DNA of 64,000 nucleotides from Hevea brasiliensis (lineage: Eukaryota; Streptophyta; Magnoliopsida; Malpighiales; Euphorbiaceae): positions 97,170,190-97,234,189 of the forward strand of contig NC_079501.1 of the NCBI RefSeq assembly GCF_030052815.1, in the 5' to 3' direction. Within the stretch, counting starts at the first letter, position 1; each line of letters starts with the position of its first letter. A program made the translations under genes and the position numbers. Below the pieces are notes generated by a model that was given only the letters and a program-made list of their open reading frames with translations, ran no database searches and was not told where the DNA came from. Positions 20,762 through 31,727 of the stretch are shown piece after piece.

Positions 20762-22801
20762 GGTATGGCGTGGGTGTTGGTAACAGGGAGCTGAGATGGG
20801 GCTCGGATAACCGTTACTGGTGGTGAGGCTACCGGGGGTGAGAAAGTGATTCTGGGTTTAAGGATGGGAGCATTTTGGCTATATCTAGTGGTATTCACTC
20901 CCTCTTCCATCTTAGACCTCGTCTGGCATCTGAGAACCTTGAGAGACAATAAGTTCCGAACCTCTTGCTTGAATCCCTCACAGCCCTGCAGCTCGTGATC
21001 AGCTGCCCCTCCATGATAAGGACACCCCGTACTCTCTTCCAATCCCGCTACCTGAGGGCAAAGGTAGCCTTCCCTCATTGCCACAGCAAAAATTTCGTTG
21101 AAGTAAGGAGCCAGTTTGTCTACTTCCAGCGTTGATCCTTCTTCATCAGGCTCTATCATATTTACACCACTGCCTGCATTATGGTTAGGCAGTGGGTTTG
21201 AGGTAACATTGGGGAGGGAACCATTTCCCTCAATCTTCAACCACCCGTTTCTGATTAAAGCGTGCACTCTCCCCCTGAGTGCCCCGCAGTTATCGGTTGA
21301 GTGCCCTTGTGCCCCTCCATGATACTCACAACGGGCAGTGGTATCATACCACCTGGGGTATGGAGGCTGAATTGGATCTAGGGGAACTGGTACGATTTGG
21401 TTTATACCGACAAGGTATCGGTATATTTCACTGAGTGGGAGGGGAAGAGGTGGATCAGGGTTTCTTGGGGGTCTTGGGTTGTTTTGTGGTGGTCTTGGTT
21501 GAGTAGGAGGAGGAGGCGGTCTTGGTTGGTAATTTGTAGGTGGGGGATATTGTGGGCACGGGTGTGGATAATTTGGGAAAGGAGGTGGGATGTTGGTGAC
21601 TGTTTGGCCATGAGGGGGAGGATATGGCCGATAATTGTTTTGAGGGAATGGGGAGTAATTATTCTGCCGGGTGACTGAATGGACATCACCCTCCTTTTTC
21701 TTGCCAAAATTGGCAGTTTTCTTTGCAGGGTTCTCAGCCAACTCCTGCAATCGTCCCATTCTTAGGTTGGCCTCTATCCTTTCGCCAGCCTGTATGATGT
21801 CAGAGAAGCTGTTGGAAGTGTTCCCAATCATCAAGTTGAAGTAGGGAGCCTTCAAAGTTTTGATAAACAGAGAGCATAGCTCATTGTCGGTCACCAGGAG
21901 ATGCACTTCTGCCGCCTTTTCTCTCCATCTCTGGGCATATTCCTTGAAGCTTTCTCTTTCTTTCTGTACTAGGTTCTAGAGGTCCCTTCTTGTGGGGGCC
22001 ACATCGCAGTTAAATTTGTACTGCTTTAAGAAGGCATCAGCTAAATCCTTCCAGGAGCGCAGTTTGCTCCTGTCCAACTGAATACACCACCTCAAAGTCG
22101 CCGAGAGGCTCTCATGAAAGAAGTGGACCAGCAGCCTATCGCCCTCTATCGTGAGCGCACATCTTGGCGATATAGGTGGCCAAGTGAATGCGAGGATCTG
22201 AATTCCCTGTGTACTTGTCAAAATCAGGGACCTTGAACTTGGGAGGCACCACCACATCGGGAACCAATCTAAGCGATGCCACGTCGACTGAACCATACAT
22301 ATTCAGGCCCTCTATAGCTCTCAATCTCTCTTCCAGAGCGGACAGCTTCTCATTTTCTCTCATCTTACTTTCCCCTCCTATTGTGTGAGGTACTCCCCCG
22401 ACTGGGAAATGAGGGGCAGAATGAATTGGAGGGTTCGGGACAGAAAGGGATGGTTCGGCATTTGGGATGGTTGGGTAATAAGAGAAAGGAGGTTCATTAT
22501 TTAGTGGAACCGGATTGACAGTGACCGTTGGATCCTGGATTGGTGGCTGGAAAGTGAAAGAGGTTGAAGCGTAGTGAGAATCAACCGTTGTAGGAGGTGG
22601 GGGAGGTAATGGTAGGTTAAGGTCTGAAGCTGGCTTATTTTGGGACATCTCCCTCATCAGTTTCATAAGTTCTGAAACCTGGTCTTTTAGTTCAGACACT
22701 TGCCCCTGTAGGTTCTGTACTTGTTCCTGGTCTTCCATTAGTTTTCTTGTTCGAGATCTTGTTAAGTACACTCGCTGGGGTTGAATCGCGTGCTTGGTCA
22801 T
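20641..22801 (-). pseudogene. Retrotransposon gag, interrupted by a frameshift and a TAG
   Basis: Gag begins MTKHAIQPQRVYLTRSR at 22801, followed by a short coiled coil (LQGQVSELKDQVSELMKLM) and a proline-rich region. The capsid-like core follows (FKVPDFDKYTGNSDP, then VHFFHESL, LDRSKLRSWKDLADAFLKQY, ESFKEYAQRWREKA). Two zinc-binding motifs of the form C-x2-H-x5-H-x4-C occur: CEYHGGAQGHSTDNC and CPYHGGAADHELQGC. This is the Tat type rather than a CCHC knuckle. The frame changes near 22150. A TAG at 21976-21978 lies in an otherwise continuous frame (RRDL-stop-NLVQKERESF), where the family usually has Gln, so CAG to TAG is likely. Confidence 0.85.
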
Positions 22802-23167
22802 ACTTGCCTTGTTTGAAGCAATATTGATTTCCTGTAAGGAGTAAAAAAGAAAATTTTAGATGAACTTTGAATTTTGCAAAGAAACTAAAAGTCCTGGTCT
22901 GGACGAAGGATACAGTGGCATTTGAAAGCCAGGTTGAAATCTGTAAAAGGATAATCGCATCAATTTTATCATGGCATCGTTCGATAGTCTGACTGTGAAT
23001 GACTGGATTGAATGCGTATTTATGATACCTGTCCATATAGCACATTCAATTTTTCACATAACCCTAGCGAGGGAGTTCCTACGGGAGCCATATTATTCAT
23101 TCACAAATTTACTAAACAATGGTCCAGAAATCCTTTCATTAACTGAATAATTTGTACATCGTATCCT
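22802..23167 (-). other. Spacer between ORF1 and gag
   Basis: These 366 bases carry no conserved reading frame. On the element strand they hold a mixed AT-rich leader before the gag start. No promoter or splice sites were assigned with confidence. Confidence 0.4.
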
Positions 23168-25053
23168 CTACATTGGCCTAGGCTCTGGAAGGTTTTTTAT
23201 AATAAGATGACATCTTCTGAGATACTCATATAACCTTTCTTCTTGCTTGGCAGGGTCGAATGCTTTGAGAGCATATTCGGATTCAGGTAATAGTTCTTGT
23301 TTTCCCTGTGCTATCGTTCTTTCCAGCTGGTCAACATTCTCTTTCAGTCCTTGATAGAGAGCAGCTTGTTTTTCTTTCTCTTTCCTTTCCTTAGCACACT
23401 CTTTCAAGATATCGTTGATGAGTAGTGCCTGTTCTTTTAATTCGAGCTTCTTCTTTTTGTTTTCCTGTTTATACTCTTCAATGAGCACCTCTTGATATTC
23501 CATCTTTTCCCGAAGCTTACTATTCTGCACTTTTACTTCTTTTACCTCAACTTGGAGAGAGTCTTTTTCCTTTTCCCACTGTTCCTCTTGCTCTTCGAAC
23601 CCCATCCTTACGGCCCTTGCCTCTTCCTTGAGCCTTCTCACTTTTCTTTTAAGTTTCTGCTGTTGGTCCTCCAACTGTTTTATTTGTTCTTGCAGTTGTG
23701 AGTTCTCGGTGTTTGCTTTTTGTAGTGAGTCAAGCAGACGATTATCAGCTTCTTCTAATAGGATGTTTTGGCGAGGGTTGCTGTCCTCGAATTCTGTAGT
23801 TGAGTGTTCTCGGTCCCTGTCAGCTCTCCATTCAAGATAATCGCCCGAGGCACTTGGGCCTTTAGGCGATCTCTCCATCAGAGTAATGTTTTCCCAAGAC
23901 TTGCGAGCCAGTTTCAATCCTTCCTCTTCCTTGAGCTCATGGTAGAAGTGACCTTGGTGGTGTTCTTCAATGTTGATCATGGACTGCGTTGAGCCAAATT
24001 GCCTCATTACCAATGCCGGAGTGTAACTTGTATATCTGGTTACTCCGATTAGGGATACCGACTGATTACCTCCCGTACCGATCAAAATGGGTTGGCCTGG
24101 CATCCACAGCTTCCTCCAACAGTAATCATGGCTATTGAAACTCAAAATCCGTTCCCACCACTGCTGTTCATTCTTCGGACTGATTACTAACCGGGTCATC
24201 TTTTTGATGGGAGGCTGGTCAAGGTACCAAGTTAATCCCTTTGTCTCCACAGGACACATGTGACTGATAATCCAGAGGTATAGCAACTGAGAACAACACT
24301 TAATGGACCCTTTCCCCTGTTGTCTGCAGTAGGTTAGGGTTAACAAGGTTTTCGCAAGAATTGCCGCAGATCGGATTGATCTCCCGCCTTTCTACCATCC
24401 GTATGCTTCCACCGCTACCGCAAGTTACGATTCCCAATGGTCCCGAACAAAATCAGACCATAGATCCCTGGCGAGTGCATCAAGCTTGATTCCATTTTTT
24501 CTCTTGGAGGTACTGATCTAACCACTTCTGGAGATATGTCCAATACCAACCATGTGTGTTTCCTTTGACAGTTTCTTTTGACTTTGCCTCCTCCGAAGGG
24601 ATGCCCAACAAATGTGTTAATCGCTTCTGTGTCCGCCTATGCTCAAGGTGTAGGTAGATCCGATTCTGTTGAATAAGGGATCCCTAGTAATACCTCGATA
24701 TTCTTCCAGAGTGGGAATCAGATCAATATCATTGAAAGAGAATACCGTGCACTTAGGGTTCCAAACCGACAACATGGCCTTTAATGCCTGGATTTGGACC
24801 TTGACTCGCATTAAGGTTGCAATCCTCCCATACTTCTCTTCAAATCGCACTTGACTGATCGAAGCGACCTCCATCCATTAGACAGACCCTCGAGGCTGTT
24901 CATTCTGACTTCAATTTTATTCAGATCTAATGAAGGTAGTAAGCTAGCATGTGCCTTGGAAACATCATTTTGCGAGAATACACGACTATGAGCGGACTTG
25001 GACCAAAGTTTAGCATTCCGAACCTCTTTTGCCGACTGACTCGAGGATGCCAT
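23168..25053 (-). pseudogene. ORF1 upstream of gag: DUF7745-like domain plus coiled coil, frame-broken
   Basis: An extra ORF before gag is characteristic of Ogre. The probable start is MASSSQSAKEV at 25053. The next segments switch frame near 24870 and 24625. FSFNDIDLIPTLEEYRGI, THLLGIPSEEA and, later, QLLYLWIISHM and SYTPALVMRQFGSTQ match the pattern of plant DUF7745/mobile-domain-like proteins. Two in-frame stops lie between 24346 and 24480. The last ~230 codons (23850-23168) form a long charged coiled coil rich in Glu, Lys and Gln (for example KQLEDQQQKLKRKVRRL), then end IIKNLPEPRPM. Function is unknown; the coiled coil suggests self-association or a link to another element protein. Confidence 0.7.
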
Positions 25054-25080
25054 GATAAAAATGATGCCTATCCTTTTCAC

Positions 25081-25916
25081 AGACTCTTGGTTTAGTGATG
25101 CCTGCGGAAAAACTCGTTAGCTAGACAAATTTGGGTAATTTTGAATTATACTGTTGACAGGGTGACACATACACATTTATCAAAGTAGGAAAATGTGTAG
25201 GTGTTTCAGTAGAATTCAAGATTACCCTCACAAAAAAAAATGAACAAAAGGAAATTAAAGCAGAGCAGGGTAAGAGTAAGTATGCCCCTTCTGTCCTATA
25301 ATAGGGAGACTCCTGATACCGGATGAGTGCTACCTAATTGGATAGTTCTATCTTATAAGGTAGCTTACTACGGCTTTCAGCTATCGTGATAGTTTAGCTC
25401 AGGATCTAATTTTCTAAAAGCCACAGGTTCCCAAATTGCCCTCATCAGTAAGAGAGCCCCGTTCTATAACCATGATGTTATCGGGAAAATTCCACGAGTA
25501 TCACAGTGGATAGAACGAGTTTCAATTTGAGCAGAAGCCTTCACGGATACTAACGGGGTAGAACCCACGGGTACCGCTACATGACTCCCTCCTACTTTCC
25601 TAGAAGGGTAAGAAAGCCCGGGTATAGGGCCAAAGTGTGTGAGGACATCGTGTGAGTGTTCAGTGTGTGAAGGGACACCTTTACCTCTTCCCAATTTAGG
25701 GGGATTTTATTTTTCCATTTTTCTTTTCTCTTTTTTTTTGTTTGAACGAAGAGCACTGTAAGGAGGATAAAATAAGCAAAACAAGAGGAACAGTTAGTAG
25801 GAATAAACAAAAATTAACATGTAAACTATCACCGGGTGAGCCCACCTAACTATAATTTGATTGGAAAATTAAATCTACTTTTGGACCACTAGACCGGGGT
25901 TAAGTCAGTCTCTTCC
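25081..25916 (-). other. Retrotransposon 5' untranslated leader between primer site and ORF1
   Basis: This non-coding leader on the minus strand contains an A/T-run region near 25700-25745. Several short frames are present, but none shows family resemblance. Confidence 0.5.
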
Positions 25917-25936
25917 AGTCCGCAGCGGAGTCGCCA
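25917..25936 (-). other. Primer-binding site, tRNA-Arg type
   Basis: On the element strand this reads TGGCGACTCCGCTGCGG, three bases inside the 5' LTR. The plus-strand text ends 'cagcggagtcgcca', which agrees with the 3' end of a plant tRNA-Arg as I recall it, with one mismatch over about 18 bases. Ogre-type elements are reported to use tRNA-Arg. An alignment to plant tRNAs would settle it. Confidence 0.75.
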
Positions 25937-26339
25937 AGCTGTCGCAAGGGATTTTGCGGTCGCCTGAACGAACCCTCATCGAAGTGGGAAAGAGTAAGGA
26001 GTCGCCACCTTAGTTTTGAGGGAAACTAAAGAAAACCATTTGGGAAGATAAATTAAATATGAAACCACTTCAAGACAGAGATTCTAGGTTCGGGGTCCGT
26101 AAACGGGTGGGGAAGGTGTTAGGCGCCCCACCTCGTCCCTTAATAAGGGTAAGTAGATTTAATTTTGTATCAGTTAGGAGGGCTTAAATGGACATGTTAA
26201 TCCTTTTGTCAAAAGGAATATTTGATCTTTCACTAAATTCGGATTACCCAGATACATAAGTAAATGAGACAACCTTAGTGAATTGACGTCGCGAATCATT
26301 TTTAGTTTTGGGATTATCTTACGTACAGGTTAAGATTTT

Positions 26340-26880
26340 GGTGTGAGAATCGGATAAGAACTCTCCTCCGATCTCTCTTAAATTCTGAGAGGAGATCGGA
26401 TAAGAATCCTCCTCCGGTCTCTTTTGGGGTATTTAAAATTTGGGATTGAGAATCGGATAAGAACTCTCCTCCGATCTCTTTGAAGTATTCATTAAAATTT
26501 TAGCTCAGGGATCGGTAAGAATTTTCCTCCAATTTCTATTTAATGTTTATTAAAATTTGGAGTTGAGACCGGATAAGAACTCTCCTCCGATCTCCATTTA
26601 ATATTTATTAAAATTTTGAGTTGAGACCGAATAAGAATTCTCTTCCGATCTCTGTTAGGTATTTATTTAAATTTTGATTTGAGACCGGATAAGAACTCTC
26701 CTCCGATCTCTATTTAATTAAAGTTTTGAGTTGAGAATCGGATAAGAACCCTCTTCCGATCTCTATTAGGTATTTATTTAAATTTTGATTTGAGACCGGA
26801 TAAGAACTCTCCTCCGATCTCTATTTAATTAAAGTTTTGAGTTGAGAATCGGATAAGAACCCTCTTCCGATCTCTTTTTA
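26340..26880. repeat. Hairpin-unit array in the right LTR, expanded by one ~116-bp duplication
   Basis: This has the same units as 8185-8630, but the double unit from about 26650 to 26763 is repeated at about 26764-26880. The repeat is exact or nearly so and absent from the left LTR, so the expansion came after insertion or during reverse transcription. Confidence 0.8.
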
Positions 26881-27854
26881 AATTAACAGGAACCTTAATG
26901 GGATTTTTCCGATCTCCCAAATTTTAATTTCAGCTACATGTCATAAGGTCCTAAAACTAAGGATTCTGACGTTCTAAGGTGTTAGGGGGGGTAAGGCTTC
27001 TAAATGATAATTTGTGACTAAATAAGAGAAGCTGGACTGAATTTTGCTGACTTCCCCTAAGGTCACTTTACCAGTACCTATTAATGTCCGATCTATTCTG
27101 TTTCGTTTACTTTGGTTTTATTCCACTTTATGGCATCTTGCTGGATTGCCGTTTATGTCAGCCTAATAGTTTGGCTATTTTTCTGACGTGTTATTCAGGC
27201 TCTCTCTCTTAAAAGAGGCTCTTTAGTTGTAGTTACCTACGTTTTACCCAAACCACTTACACGCTACTAGGAGATAGAAAACTTGCATTCAGAAATGACG
27301 AAGATTAATAAAATGATGGACTGATCACTAAAGAAATAAACTCGAGAGTAACATTCTTTAAGGTTCTTTGGCACTAAATAAACTTGGAGAAAATCACATA
27401 CATAAAAAGAACAAAGAAAATGCAGAAAGTAAACGTAAACACTTAATAAAATGGCTATATGAGCTCTTACCTGTAAGGAGCCTAATCTATTGAAATAACT
27501 ATGGGGTGACAAATAGTAATAAGACAGCGGACTGATTAGCTTGAGGGCTGATGTTCGTTGTGAAATGAAGGGTGCTTAGCTAAAATGCAATCAGATTAAG
27601 ATGAAAACCGAGTAAAATGAAGTTGAGCTTGGATAATGGGAATGAAGACAGAGATGATAAAGGGCTGAAAGTGAGAGTTATGACCAGATAATGAACAAAC
27701 TGAAAATGTAGAGTTCCAGTATTCAGAATCCTTTTCAAGAAAACACTTCAGAAAACTAGTTTCAAAAGTCTTTCTAATTCAAGTTTCAAAGTTCTTCCGC
27801 TATAATAACTACCTCTCTTTTTTTGCCCGTCCCTTGAACAGTTTTTCATGCAGG

Positions 27855-27862
27855 TATTTATA
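27855..27862 (-). promoter_or_regulatory. Probable TATA box of the retrotransposon promoter (right LTR, active side)
   Basis: CCTATAAATACC lies on the minus strand, identical to the left-LTR box. In this LTR it would start the full-length genomic RNA about 30 bases downstream, near 27830, giving a ~1.9 kb R-U5 leader before the primer site. Confidence 0.6.
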
Positions 27863-28474
27863 GGAATCGGGTGCTCCCCATGAAGGGTCAGGATTTATTT
27901 TGAGGGAGATGGAGGGTCAAGATTTCGAAGGACATGATCGGATGTTCAGGAATTAAAGAGAATCAAAATGAATGGCTGAGATCACTCTTCAGAATATTTG
28001 TCCTTTTCTGCTTTCAATCTGACGGTCTTAAATCCTCTTGTCCGGAGAGATCAGAGGGCTAAGAGCGAAAGACGCCGGTATTGTCGCCTTTCTCTTGATC
28101 CAAGGGTTCCGAGTTTGTCCTTACCAGTGAGATCAACGGTGGGATTGGGATGTACAGGATCACATGACATACCCTCGCACTGCCAAGATTAAGCGCGATT
28201 CTTAGGCGTGCGGTGGAGATCTCGCCAGTAACGCTTTAACTACCTCTACCGATTCTGACGACGGTTATTTGGGATTTGTCTTATTCTCTTTGTCTTCCGA
28301 TCCCTCCCCCTTCTCGATCTTCTTGACACGCTTCTATTCCGATCTCTCATGTTGATCTCCCATCCTCCGATCTCTATTATTTCGATCCCTTAATCACCCT
28401 CGTTCGTCAAAGCATTAATTTCTCGATTCCGGCGCCCGCCGCTTGCCGCTTCGCAATAAATGCCTGCTTTTCCC

Positions 28475-28482
28475 TATATATA
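28475..28482 (+). promoter_or_regulatory. Plus-strand TATA box 1 in the right LTR
   Basis: 'ccctatatataccctg' has the same context as 10263-10270, including the downstream 'cccatttcctctcttccttc' leader. It is conserved despite many small changes around it. Confidence 0.4.
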
Positions 28483-29211
28483 CCCTGCATTTAAAGAGAC
28501 TTCCTTTATCCCATTTCCTCTCTTCCTTCTTACTTCCTAGCTGCCCATGGAAGTTCCGCTACAATCGTGGCTTTGATCCTTTTCCGATGGACTTCCTTAC
28601 TCCTCGATCAAAATTTACGACTCGTGATCGCATAACCTTGTCTCGATGATGGTGAGGGAACGATCAATTGACCGATTCGATTGCGACTCGACTCGCCGAT
28701 CTCGAGTCGCCAACCGAGTTTATTCGGCTTCATCACATTGCGTGTTCCGACAGCGTTTCTCCACATTGGGTGTTCCGACACGGTTAAGCTCGACGGCGAC
28801 ACTCGTGGATCACCACAATGTTGGCTATTGACATAGGCTTCTTTAGATAGGATGTTCCGCTGATCTTTAGAGGTCGGCCTTTTGATGTAATCAGATGTAA
28901 TCTAATCTTGAGATCGCCCAAATGATGTAATCTGATTTTTGAAAATGTACTCCGATCTCTTGAGATCGCCCAAATGATGTAATCCGATCTTTTGGAAATA
29001 AAGATTTTATTTTGCCAATTATTATCTTATTAATTATTTTCTGAGCTCTAATATGATTATCCGATCTGTAATTCAAACACCGGATCTACCGCCTATAATT
29101 AACCGATCTCTTTATGGAATCTTGGGAATATTCGTGAGACGTGTCGTAACCGGCGAGTCCCACTAACCGATGCATCGCTCGAACCTCGTGAGCATTAAAT
29201 GCTCGGACGAG

Positions 29212-29220
29212 TATAAATAG
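29212..29220 (+). promoter_or_regulatory. Plus-strand TATA box 2 in the right LTR
   Basis: TATAAATAG lies 165 bases upstream of the ATG at 29377, the same spacing as in the left LTR. Transcription from here would run out through the right end of the element toward the host RRM gene at 34332. Confidence 0.6.
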
Positions 29221-29376
29221 GGGTGAGGGGTTAGCCATTTGCTCCTGTATGTCATTTTCACTCTCTCGCTCGCAACCTCAAAGTTCTCTCATTTACTTAA
29301 GTTCTTCCGACGCCGATCAGACTCCGGTAAGGGCTTTGATCTTCTTTTTAGTTTAAGTTCTTTGTTTTCTTTGAAA

Positions 29377-31163
29377 ATGAGCGGTGCCGAGGGTCAAAGA
29401 GCGGCGAGTCCTCCTTCCATTCGGGCCTCGTGGTCGCTCGACGAAGAAGAGGTGGTCGTGCCAAGCGCGCAAACGTAACCTCCTAGGGTCTCCGCTCCAC
29501 CGGGGTGGATCGACCATCAAGGCACGCACCTTCTTCGTGGAGGGAGAATCTCCTATGGACGAAGCCGCCATCGATCTCGCAAGAGTCCGACCGCAATCGC
29601 TCACCAGGAGTACAATATTCGTCCTGATTCGTACGAACTTATCCGGTGTCATGGCGATCACCGAGCCGATCACTTCTTTGAAGAGAATGACCTGGTTATG
29701 GTATACGAGGAACAGTTAAAGGCCGGTCTTCGGTTCCCTCTGGATGACTTCTTCAAGGAGGTCCTAAAACTTCACCGAGTGTGCATTGCTCAAGTTCACC
29801 CTAACTCGTGGCGGATCTTAGTAGCCTTCCGAGGCCTATGCCGAGCTAAGGGAATCAGACCTACGGCTAAGGTGTTCGCCAAACTACACAGGCTAACTCG
29901 CCGAAAGGACGACGAGCACTGGTTCTTTCAGGCGAAGCCTCATTGCGAGCTCTTCACTGATCTGCCCTCCTCCCTTAAAAATTGGAAGAACCACTTCTTT
30001 ATTCTGAGGAGCAAAAATCCGACCTACTTTGAGGACTTCCCTCGTAGCTGGTGGCACCAGGGGCCCTTGCTTCCGAAGCGCATAACCCTGAACCAGGAGG
30101 AAAGCTTGATAGTGATGGATCTGAAGAATCAGGCTGCCACTCAAAAGTATTCTGCTTAGATGCGTGATCGCCGAGCCGCACCATTGACCTTATACCGCCA
30201 CCGCCAAGATCGCGAACTTCGCTCTCGACTTCAAGATCGGTATTTTCTACATCTCGATCTCAGACCTTAGCGATCTCACCGACTCTTCTTTGTGCGGTAT
30301 GGCGGGTGATGAGGGTTCTAGGAAGCTAAGAAAGAAAGAGAGATCTCCGTAAAGTAAAGGAGATGAAGCGTCGTAAATGCTTCAACTCCCGCCATGAACC
30401 GTGGAGACGCAAGGAGGCCCGCCCCGACCTTCGGGCCTCCGATCACCAAGCCGTCCGATCTCCTCCTCAACAGAAGAGCGGCCCACCTCCTCCACCGCCT
30501 CCAAGCACGTAAAGGGGTCCTTCTCAATCTTCTCGTGAGAGCCTCTTCTCGTGGTGCTCAAACGCTGATCGAGTCCTCAAGAATACCGACTGTCCGGAGA
30601 ACCCCGCTTTGCCAAAGTTTTGGGGTCTTCCATCCGCCGGAGGATCGACAAGCTATCCCTGATAGCCTTGACGATATCTTGACTCGATCCATGAGCTCGA
30701 TCGCGGAGTGTCCGTGAACTGCACCATAGTTCGAAAAGGCTCATCGCTCGGGCAAGGAAATCGAGAAGAAGAATCAGGAAATGACTTCCTCCGATCCTAA
30801 CTCGCATCCGCTCGTGGATTACATATCTCAAGTTGAGGGGCGTAAGTTCTATGAAGACAGTGGCCGCCGAATGTAATCATGTTCGCCGAAAGGGATCGTG
30901 CTCTGGGAAGTCCAGCGCCCGGGCCAATGAAGCTTCTCGTGTCGCCAACTTATCGAGGAGCTTAAGGCGAAAGACGAAGAGATGGTGACAGGGATACCGG
31001 TGCCTATGTGAATGTTACAAGGACCTCTTGACCGAACCTAAGCTGCTACCTAAGAGGACTTCTCGATGGCCGACTGCTCCCGGGCGAGGGTGAGGATAGT
31101 GAAGAGGAAGGAGAGGATGAGCGAAATGTAGATCAGGCTGGGGGATCACCCCCAGCCGAATAA
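29377..31163 (+). pseudogene. Antisense LTR gene, Transposase_28-like, right copy
   Basis: This is the second copy of the gene at 11170-13020. The core at 29698-30159 is intact where the left copy has a stop (LRFPLDDFFKEVLKLHRV, VHPNSWRILVAFRGL, LPSSLKNWKNHFFIL). The 5' part (29440-29640) and the coiled-coil half (30150-31160) are broken by many one- to three-base losses relative to the left copy, for example where the left reads 'cagctgctc'. The final codons and TAA at 31161 are recognisable. Many of these breaks may be sequence errors rather than mutations, because they cluster at CTG/CAG sites. Confidence 0.6.
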
Positions 31164-31722
31164 CTTGTACAAATTTTGCAATGAAATGAAATAGAATGCC
31201 TTTTTGTTCGATGAATGGTTGTGATCGGAAAATTTCTAAACACTTGATTGTCTGAGTATATTGAAACAACTGAAAACTATTATTATCCCAAGTGTGAGAG
31301 ATCGGAAAATACAACATGCATGAGATTGCTAAACGGGACTTAATTGAAAATTTTGGCTTGAACATCTAAGATCGGGATCTTCATTAAACCGGATTAGAAC
31401 CTTAGCTTGATTATTCCTAAACTTTTAAAAGAGAGGTCGATCATAAATATTGGCAGCAAGGTTCTAGTGTTAGTTCAATTTCGTCTGACAAGAGAGATCG
31501 GGAATATAGTTAACTGGTCAGGATATTTGACAATTGGCTTGAGAGATCGGTGAACGATTTGAGAGACCGGTAAGACTTTAACGGATATGAGAGCTTATCA
31601 TTGACTCAACTTTCTGTGAAGAGAGATCGGAACCGTGGTTAGATGGCAAGGAGAGACTTAGTGCTAGGGATCGGTTTCGAAGTTTATTGATTCTGGGGAT
31701 CGGCCAAAATATGGTGTCGACA

Positions 31723-31727
31723 TGAAT
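31723..31727. other. Target-site duplication TGAAT (right)
   Basis: These five bases follow the right LTR and match 7786-7790, closing the insertion. Confidence 0.85.

Larger units (their letters stand above)
7791..31722 (-). mobile_element. Complete Ogre-like (Tat lineage) Ty3/gypsy LTR retrotransposon, 23.9 kb
   Basis: The element is bounded by two ~5.79 kb direct repeats that start 'tgtcgcaagg' and end 'ggtgtcgaca', and it is flanked by TGAAT on both sides. Coding potential is on the minus strand. From right to left it holds the primer-binding site, ORF1, gag, protease, intron, RT/RNase H, a second RNase H, integrase, a 60-bp tandem array, the polypurine tract and the 3' LTR. An extra ORF before gag, a second RNase H, an intron between protease and RT, a tRNA-Arg primer and great length are known hallmarks of Ogre elements. 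The two LTRs look about 98% alike where both read cleanly, so the insertion is fairly recent. Even so, ORF1, gag, protease, RNase H and integrase all carry stops or frameshifts, so this copy as written could not make its own proteins. Confidence 0.93.
25940..31722 (-). repeat. Right LTR (5' LTR of the minus-strand element), 5783 bp
   Basis: It begins 'tgtcgcaaggg' and ends 'ggtgtcgaca'. It drives the element if the minus-strand TATA at 27855-27862 is active. Compared with the left LTR it is near-identical in 25940-27990, 29640-30150 and 31160-31722. It has an extra ~116 bp duplication in the hairpin array. In 28080-29640 and 30150-31160 it shows many small losses, mostly at CTG/CAG sites. The near-equal total length hides the gain and the losses. 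Confidence 0.93.
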
